Shown in pieces: positions 1-3,297 of a stretch of DNA of 5,158 nt. The DNA is from Desulfovibrio sp. (GTDB taxonomy: Bacteria; Desulfobacterota; Desulfovibrionia; Desulfovibrionales; Desulfovibrionaceae). The notes beneath the pieces are model-generated. The model made no database searches, had not been told where the DNA came from, and saw only the letters and a list, made by a program, of their open reading frames with translations. The stretch is from positions 1 to 5,158 of the forward strand of contig VSMX01000148.1 of assembly GCA_009773975.1 (NCBI GenBank), written 5' to 3'. Every line of letters starts with the position of its first letter. Position 1 is the first letter of the stretch. Position numbers and translations under genes: made by a program.

Positions 1-57
1 TATTTAATAATTTTATTCCATGTTATCAAATAGTTATATTGAATAAGGGTAGCTTTT

Positions 58-80
58 ACCCCTAAAAACAACCCCTAAAA
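58..80. repeat. Two direct repeats of ACCCCTAAAA
   Basis: The decamer ACCCCTAAAA occurs at 58-67 and again at 71-80, separated by three bases (13-bp period). Short tandem direct repeats like this can be protein binding sites, such as integrase arm-type sites, iterons or regulator boxes. Only two copies are present, so the role is unknown. Confidence 0.4.
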
Positions 81-120
81 TTTGTGGATAGACATGGGCT
101 TTAAGGGACATTCCTGGACT

Positions 121-160
121 AAAAATAAAGCCGCAATTTCTGGAAACAGAAAGCGCGGCT
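121..160 (-). terminator. Rho-independent terminator reading leftward
   Basis: Two nested stems are visible. The outer stem pairs AGCCGC (129-134) with GCGGCT (155-160). The inner stem pairs TTTCTG (137-142) with CAGAAA (147-152) around a four-base loop (143-146). A 2x2 internal mismatch separates the stems, giving 12 paired positions in all. Read on the minus strand, the hairpin is followed at once by TTATTTTT (128 to 121), the U-rich tail expected of an intrinsic terminator. On the plus strand no T-run follows, so it should work mainly leftward. No minus-strand protein gene lies immediately upstream of it. Confidence 0.6.
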
Positions 161-223
161 ATCATGCAAACTGATCAAAAAAGATAGGATGGCAATGCGT
201 GCAAGGCGGGCAAAAAGCTATCT
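121..223 (-). ncRNA. Possible small leftward transcript ending at the terminator
   Basis: A minus-strand promoter-like pair (TTGACA and TACGAT) precedes a stretch of about 100 nt that ends in the terminator at 121-160 and contains no convincing reading frame. Within it, AAGATAG (181-187 on the plus strand) is complementary to CTATCTT (218-224), so the 5' end could fold back in a 7-bp stem enclosing a C/G-rich loop. A promoter, a closing stem and a terminal hairpin together suggest a small regulatory RNA. I do not recognise a known RNA family. It could equally be a leftover terminator from a lost gene, or the end of antisense transcription coming from the integrase region. Confidence 0.3.
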
Positions 224-229
224 TGAGAA

Positions 230-256
230 ATCGTAAATATCTGGAAAACCTGTCAA
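230..256 (-). promoter_or_regulatory. Candidate sigma-70 promoter, leftward
   Basis: On the minus strand a perfect TTGACA (256-251) is followed after 15 bp by TACGAT (235-230, four of six matches to TATAAT). The spacer is shorter than the usual 17 bp, which weakens the call. Transcription would start near 223 and run to the terminator at 121-160. Confidence 0.3.
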
Positions 257-275
257 GCGAAAAAATGGCGCTTTT

Positions 276-281
276 TATAAT
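276..281 (+). promoter_or_regulatory. Candidate -10 box for the integrase
   Basis: A perfect TATAAT lies at 276-281, 127 bp before the integrase start. The best -35 candidate is TGTCAA (251-256), 19 bp away and a poor match. It is offered as the best plus-strand sigma-70 candidate in the leader, with low confidence given the AT-rich background. Confidence 0.2.
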
Positions 282-396
282 TCATAAAATATATGTCTGT
301 TCTTTGTGGGTTTTCATTGGACTCGCGCCAAAATCCCTGTTCCATTTTTAATTAAAATCCCATGATAGGCTTGCGGAATACCACCCAATCAAAATT

Positions 397-401
397 GGAG
401 G
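397..401 (+). promoter_or_regulatory. Ribosome binding site of the integrase
   Basis: A full GGAGG lies 7 bases before the ATG at 409 and supports that start. The leader around it (about 391-408) closely resembles the flagellin leader at about 1772-1788. Confidence 0.8.
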
Positions 402-408
402 ATTCCGT

Positions 409-1446
409 ATGCGCCGCCATAATTCCATTTCCAAAATCCAAACCAAGGCCCAGGACAGTCATCTGACTCTGGATGCTTTCGTAAGCCAGATTTATCTCCC
501 AAATATCAAAGTCAGAAAACGAAGCTGGCAGATTGACGAGCGTATTGCCCGCCAATACCTTTCGCCGGTTTTCGGACATCGCGTATTGTCAGAAATAAAC
601 CGATGCGAGGTTGAGGACTGGCTTAACAGCCTTCTGGAAAGCGGGCTTGCCCCATCTTCCTGCAATCGCTTTCTGGCCGTGTTCAAGACGATCTGCTCTT
701 TCGCTGAAACGCGGGGCTTTCTTGAGTCGGGCAAGTCGCCGTGCAATGGCGTATCTTCCTTCAAGATTCACAAACAAAGGGAACGCTATCTGTCACAGGA
801 CGAAGCCCGGCGCCTAATGGAGCGGCTTGAGCAAAGCGACCGTCCCGAAGCTCTGGCCTTGCGGCTGCTGTTGCTCACCGGAGCGAGGAAAAATGAAATC
901 CTCAAAGCCCGCTGGGAAAATGTGAATCTTGAGCAAAGACTGCTCACTGTGCCCTTGTCAAAATCCGGAAAGCCACGCCACATAGTCCTTTCAGACGCTG
1001 CAATAGCCGTTATCAAGTCAATTCCCCAAAAGGCAGGCATCCCCTGGCTTTTTCCCGGCCATGCCGAGGGCAAGCCGCTTTCGGATGTGTATCTTTTCTG
1101 GAAAAAATTGCGTGCTGAACTCGGCCTGAAAGATGTGCGGGTCCATGACCTGCGGCACACTTTCGCCAGCTTTCTCGTCAATTCCGGCCATTCCCTCTAC
1201 GAAGTGCAGAAAATGCTCGGCCACGCGGACCCGCGCACAACAATGCGATATGCGCATCTTGGCCAGGCGTCGCTGCTGGCGGCAGCGGAATTTGTCGGAA
1301 ACTTTTTAGCTACAAATGAGGATTTGGATTTAGGCAAAACTTGCCCTTACAGGCAGAATTTACCCAACCAGCGGATATTGAGTAGGAAAAATGCGCATGG
1401 CTTGAGGGTGCAACCGGGAAAAACTTGTTTATCCGTGAATGGTTAA
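409..1446 (+). CDS. Tyrosine-type site-specific recombinase (phage integrase family)
   Basis: This is a 345-residue tyrosine recombinase that would cut and rejoin DNA at specific sites through a covalent 3'-phosphotyrosine. Residues about 17-105 look like the SAM-like core-binding domain. Residues about 125-295 form the catalytic domain, with the full catalytic set visible: R160 (TGARKNE), K185 (PLSKSGKPR), H246 and R249 (VHDLRHTFAS), H272 (MLGHADPRTT) and the nucleophile Y281 (MRYAHL). The enzyme should therefore be active. The ATG at 409 is chosen for its GGAGG at 7-bp spacing. After the YAHLGQASLLAAAE stretch the protein runs about 43 residues further (303-345) in a tail that does not look like a family domain and may be an acquired end. 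The next gene on the same strand, 342 bp on, is a flagellin. The recombinase may be the integrase of the host element or may act on the palindromic sites between the two genes. The family is clear; the substrate is unknown. Confidence 0.93.
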   Translation: MRRHNSISKIQTKAQDSHLTLDAFVSQIYLPNIKVRKRSWQIDERIARQYLSPVFGHRVLSEINRCEVEDWLNSLLESGLAPSSCNRFLAVFKTICSFAETRGFLESGKSPCNGVSSFKIHKQRERYLSQDEARRLMERLEQSDRPEALALRLLLLTGARKNEILKARWENVNLEQRLLTVPLSKSGKPRHIVLSDAAIAVIKSIPQKAGIPWLFPGHAEGKPLSDVYLFWKKLRAELGLKDVRVHDLRHTFASFLVNSGHSLYEVQKMLGHADPRTTMRYAHLGQASLLAAAEFVGNFLATNEDLDLGKTCPYRQNLPNQRILSRKNAHGLRVQPGKTCLSVNG

Positions 1447-1520
1447 AAAAATGACGCCATAGCGCTCTTGCATGGACAAATTTGGCCAAAAATGGGCATT
1501 TTCGGACATATTTGGATGGC

Positions 1521-1545
1521 TCATTGTCAGACACACTGACAATGA
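1521..1545 (+). repeat. Perfect inverted repeat, left copy of the TCAGACACACTGA site
   Basis: TCATTGTCAG (1521-1530) and CTGACAATGA (1536-1545) are perfect reverse complements around the 5-bp asymmetric centre ACACA. The core TCAGACACACTGA (1527-1539) occurs again in reverse orientation at 1693-1705. The geometry, two arms around a short asymmetric centre, fits both a dimeric regulator's operator and a tyrosine-recombinase crossover site. It is not followed by a T-run, so it is unlikely to be a terminator. Confidence 0.65.
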
Positions 1546-1630
1546 AGCCCCTACCAAAGCGGATTTTTTGGTTAAAATCCATGCAAAAATCCTGCCATTC
1601 AAAGAAAAAGAAAAGCTTTATAGATTTAGA

Positions 1631-1659
1631 TTTAACCATATATTTCAACAAGATATATA
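1631..1659 (+). promoter_or_regulatory. Weak sigma-70-like promoter between the two inverted repeats
   Basis: TTTAAC (1631-1636) and TATATA (1654-1659) are spaced by 17 bp and point toward the flagellin. The background is so AT-rich that such matches are expected by chance. It matters only if the segment between the two repeats can invert, because it would then be the element whose direction changes. Confidence 0.2.
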
Positions 1660-1690
1660 AAAATATTTCCAATTTCGCATTACCATTCTT

Positions 1691-1707
1691 CATCAGTGTG
1701 TCTGATG
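1691..1707 (-). repeat. Perfect inverted repeat, right copy of the TCAGACACACTGA site in reverse
   Basis: CATCAG (1691-1696) and CTGATG (1702-1707) are perfect reverse complements around TGTGT, which is the complement of the ACACA centre of the left copy. The 13-bp core is identical to the left copy but inverted. Compared with the left site, three bases are missing symmetrically from each arm (CATTGTCAG against CATCAG). The site ends 14 bp before the sigma-54 promoter match, so a bound protein could affect polymerase access. Confidence 0.65.
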
Positions 1708-1721
1708 GCTAGCGAACTTCG

Positions 1722-1737
1722 TGGCGCGCAAAATGCT
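1722..1737 (+). promoter_or_regulatory. Sigma-54 (RpoN) promoter of the flagellin gene
   Basis: TGGCGCG, four bases, then ATGCT matches the sigma-54 consensus TGGCACG-N4-TTGCW with exact -24/-12 spacing: GG at 1723-1724 and GC at 1735-1736. Only two core positions differ. Transcription would start near 1748, giving a leader of about 41 nt before the flagellin ATG. Sigma-54 control of flagellar genes is established in several bacteria. It would require an enhancer-binding activator, and the palindromes upstream are candidate sites for it. Confidence 0.6.
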
Positions 1738-1777
1738 GTTCAGGCTTACCCCAAAGCATTTTCTCGTTAATAAATTT

Positions 1778-1782
1778 GGAGG
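1778..1782 (+). promoter_or_regulatory. Ribosome binding site of the flagellin
   Basis: A full GGAGG lies 6 bases before the ATG at 1789, a strong site that fits a highly expressed structural protein and fixes the start. Confidence 0.85.
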
Positions 1783-1788
1783 AATCCG

Positions 1789-3276
1789 ATGTCTTTGGTT
1801 GTCAGTCACAATCTTATGGCAGCGAACACTGCCCGAAATTTGAATACCCATTATGGGCGTTTAGCAACCTCAACTCAACGTTTAAGCAGCGGCTTGAGAA
1901 TAAATGGAGCGGCTGATGACGCCGCAGGGCTTGCCATTCGGGAACTTATGCGGGCGGATGTTGCCGCGCTTCATCAAGGCGTGAGAAACGCCAATGACGC
2001 AATTTCCCTTATACAAACAGCAGATGGTGCGTTGAGCATTATAGATGAAAAGTTGATCCGCATGAAGGAACTTGCAGAACAGGCAGCTACTGGTACGTAT
2101 AATTCCACGCAAAGGCTGATGATCGATTCTGAATTTAAGGCAATGGCAAGCGAGATTGACAGGATTGCCAATGCGACTGATTTTAATGGGCTTAAACTTC
2201 TCGACGGCTCTTTAAACGGCAAGCATGAGGGGAGTGGGATGAATCCAGCAGGAGCTATGAAAATACATTTCGGCACTGCCAATGATTCAGCCGAGGATTA
2301 TTATTATATTGATATTCCTCCGGCCACAGTGGAAGGATTAGGATTAGTTGATTACAAACATTCAGAATTAGTTGAAACACTTCCAATCACTTATCCGCCT
2401 ACTGCCTTACTTGATCCATTCAAAACGGTTAATGCTATATTTAATACATCATTTTCAGCAATTGATCCAGCAACAGGAAATTTTGATATTAAAATCAATA
2501 TGGAGACAACCATCGAAGACGGAAAGGTCATTAAAATGCGTGCGTTTGATGAAGCTGGATTTGAATTAGATGCAAGCGATATATATGTTCGTGCAGACAC
2601 ACTTAATGTGCGGTATTTAAATCAGCAAGGTATTATTACAGGACCAATAAGAAATTTGGTAGGAGGAGGAGCACATGTTGTAAACCAGTATAGCAATGCT
2701 ACAGATTATATAGTGATATCAACAAATTTTCATATCACCAATTCCTTGAATCCACACTTCTCAATTAATCTTGGTATAAATCACTTTGGTGATAGTGATG
2801 GAAAAATATTAGACTTAAATATTGACGGAAATACTGTTAGTTATAGAACTGATCAAGACGCTCTCTTACATACGTTTAATTTTAATCGAACATGGTATGA
2901 TGATAGAAGTATTGGAAATGTGATGTCAAATATGACCTATAATAAACATATTGATTCAGAAAAAGCCATATATTCTGATATTAAAACTCAAGAGGAAGCG
3001 CAAAATATGCTCGTAAGGCTTGAGGATGCAATTGTGCAAAAAGATAAAATTCGTGCCCATCTTGGTGCCATTCAAAACCGCCTCGAAAACACCGTTTCAA
3101 ATCTAACAATCCAGGCCGAAAACCTTCAAGCCTCGGAATCCCGCATTTCCGATGTAGATGTGGCCACGGAAATGACAAATTTCGTCCGCAATCAAATTCT
3201 CACGCAATCGGCTGTAGCAATGTTATCGCAAGCCAACACCTTACCGCAAATGGCCATGCAGTTGATAGGTGGATGA
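1789..3276 (+). CDS. Flagellin with an enlarged, AT-rich variable central domain
   Basis: This is the filament subunit of the flagellum, exported by the flagellar type III system and polymerised outside the cell; no signal peptide is present, as expected. The N-terminal D0/D1 region (residues 1 to about 140) carries the hallmarks RLSSGLRINGAADDAAGLAI, NDAISLIQTADGAL and ATDFNGLKLLDG. A Desulfovibrio-like stretch follows (158-174, KIHFGTANDSAEDYYYI). The C-terminal D1/D0 region (about 398-495) ends in SRISDVDVATEM, NQILTQSAVAMLSQAN and QLIGG. LIRMKELAEQA (89-99) aligns with the segment recognised by host TLR5 in enteric flagellins. Flagellins of this type, as I recall them, are near 300 residues; this one has 495. 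The extra length is residues about 187-397, a region I do not recognise. The DNA there is much poorer in G+C than at the ends: 30% in 2701-2760 and 33% in 2821-2880, against 63% in 1921-1980. The frame is intact and both polymerisation ends are complete, so the protein should be functional. Confidence 0.96.
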   Translation: MSLVVSHNLMAANTARNLNTHYGRLATSTQRLSSGLRINGAADDAAGLAIRELMRADVAALHQGVRNANDAISLIQTADGALSIIDEKLIRMKELAEQAATGTYNSTQRLMIDSEFKAMASEIDRIANATDFNGLKLLDGSLNGKHEGSGMNPAGAMKIHFGTANDSAEDYYYIDIPPATVEGLGLVDYKHSELVETLPITYPPTALLDPFKTVNAIFNTSFSAIDPATGNFDIKINMETTIEDGKVIKMRAFDEAGFELDASDIYVRADTLNVRYLNQQGIITGPIRNLVGGGAHVVNQYSNATDYIVISTNFHITNSLNPHFSINLGINHFGDSDGKILDLNIDGNTVSYRTDQDALLHTFNFNRTWYDDRSIGNVMSNMTYNKHIDSEKAIYSDIKTQEEAQNMLVRLEDAIVQKDKIRAHLGAIQNRLENTVSNLTIQAENLQASESRISDVDVATEMTNFVRNQILTQSAVAMLSQANTLPQMAMQLIGG

Positions 3277-3297
3277 TTTTATCGACTTTGCCATTCG

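Larger units (their letters stand above)
1..408. other. AT-rich intergenic region upstream of the integrase
   Basis: No protein-coding gene is supported here; stop codons are frequent on both strands. The region contains a pair of direct repeats (58-80), a leftward terminator (121-160), a possible leftward small transcript (about 121-223), and the integrase leader with a TATAAT hexamer (276-281) and a GGAGG ribosome binding site (397-401). The left end (1-60) is very AT-rich, with a small inverted repeat GGGTA/TACCC at 47-61 that I could not assign. Confidence 0.6.
1447..1788. other. AT-rich, palindrome-rich intergenic region between integrase and flagellin
   Basis: These 342 bp hold no gene I can support; overlapping short frames are Lys/Phe-rich and lack ribosome binding sites. 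Several inverted repeats are visible. They are TTTGGCCAAA (1481-1490); an imperfect one at 1486-1505 with AAAATG and CATTTT around GG; a 10-bp-arm repeat at 1521-1545; GGATTTT/AAAATCC at 1561-1580; and CATCAG/CTGATG at 1691-1707. The part from 1600 to 1670 is extremely AT-rich. A sigma-54 promoter match (1722-1737) and the flagellin ribosome binding site close the region. No clear terminator for the integrase is present, because no hairpin is followed by a T-run. Confidence 0.7.

Noticed and set aside
34..111. 25-residue minus-strand frame near the left edge
   Set aside because: It is too short, its only AGGA lies too close to the ATG, and no conserved features are visible.
786..1181. 131-residue minus-strand open frame
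   Set aside because: It lies entirely within the integrase gene, has Ser/Arg-rich composition typical of an antisense frame, and lacks family motifs.
1521..1545. Inverted repeat read as the integrase terminator
   Set aside because: It has no T-rich tract on either side, and the same core recurs inverted at 1693-1705, which points to a protein-binding or recombination site.
330..1592. Repeated AAAATCC motifs upstream of both integrase and flagellin
   Set aside because: The same heptamer also occurs inside coding sequence (for example 960-966), so it is too common in this composition to mean anything.
1573..1602. Sigma-28-like flagellar promoter (TAAA followed by GCCATTCA)
   Set aside because: The spacing is two bases too long and the second half matches poorly; the sigma-54 match is much better.
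1310..1693. 127-residue minus-strand open frame
   Set aside because: It overlaps the end of the integrase and the palindromic intergenic region, no ribosome binding site was identified, and the sequence is low-complexity Phe/Lys-rich.
1482..1712. 76-residue plus-strand open frame between integrase and flagellin
   Set aside because: Its start has no Shine-Dalgarno sequence, it runs through both inverted repeats, and it resembles translated AT-rich DNA.
3277..3297. Bidirectional terminator between flagellin and relaxase
   Set aside because: The 21-bp gap contains no inverted repeat, so termination must occur elsewhere or be Rho-dependent.
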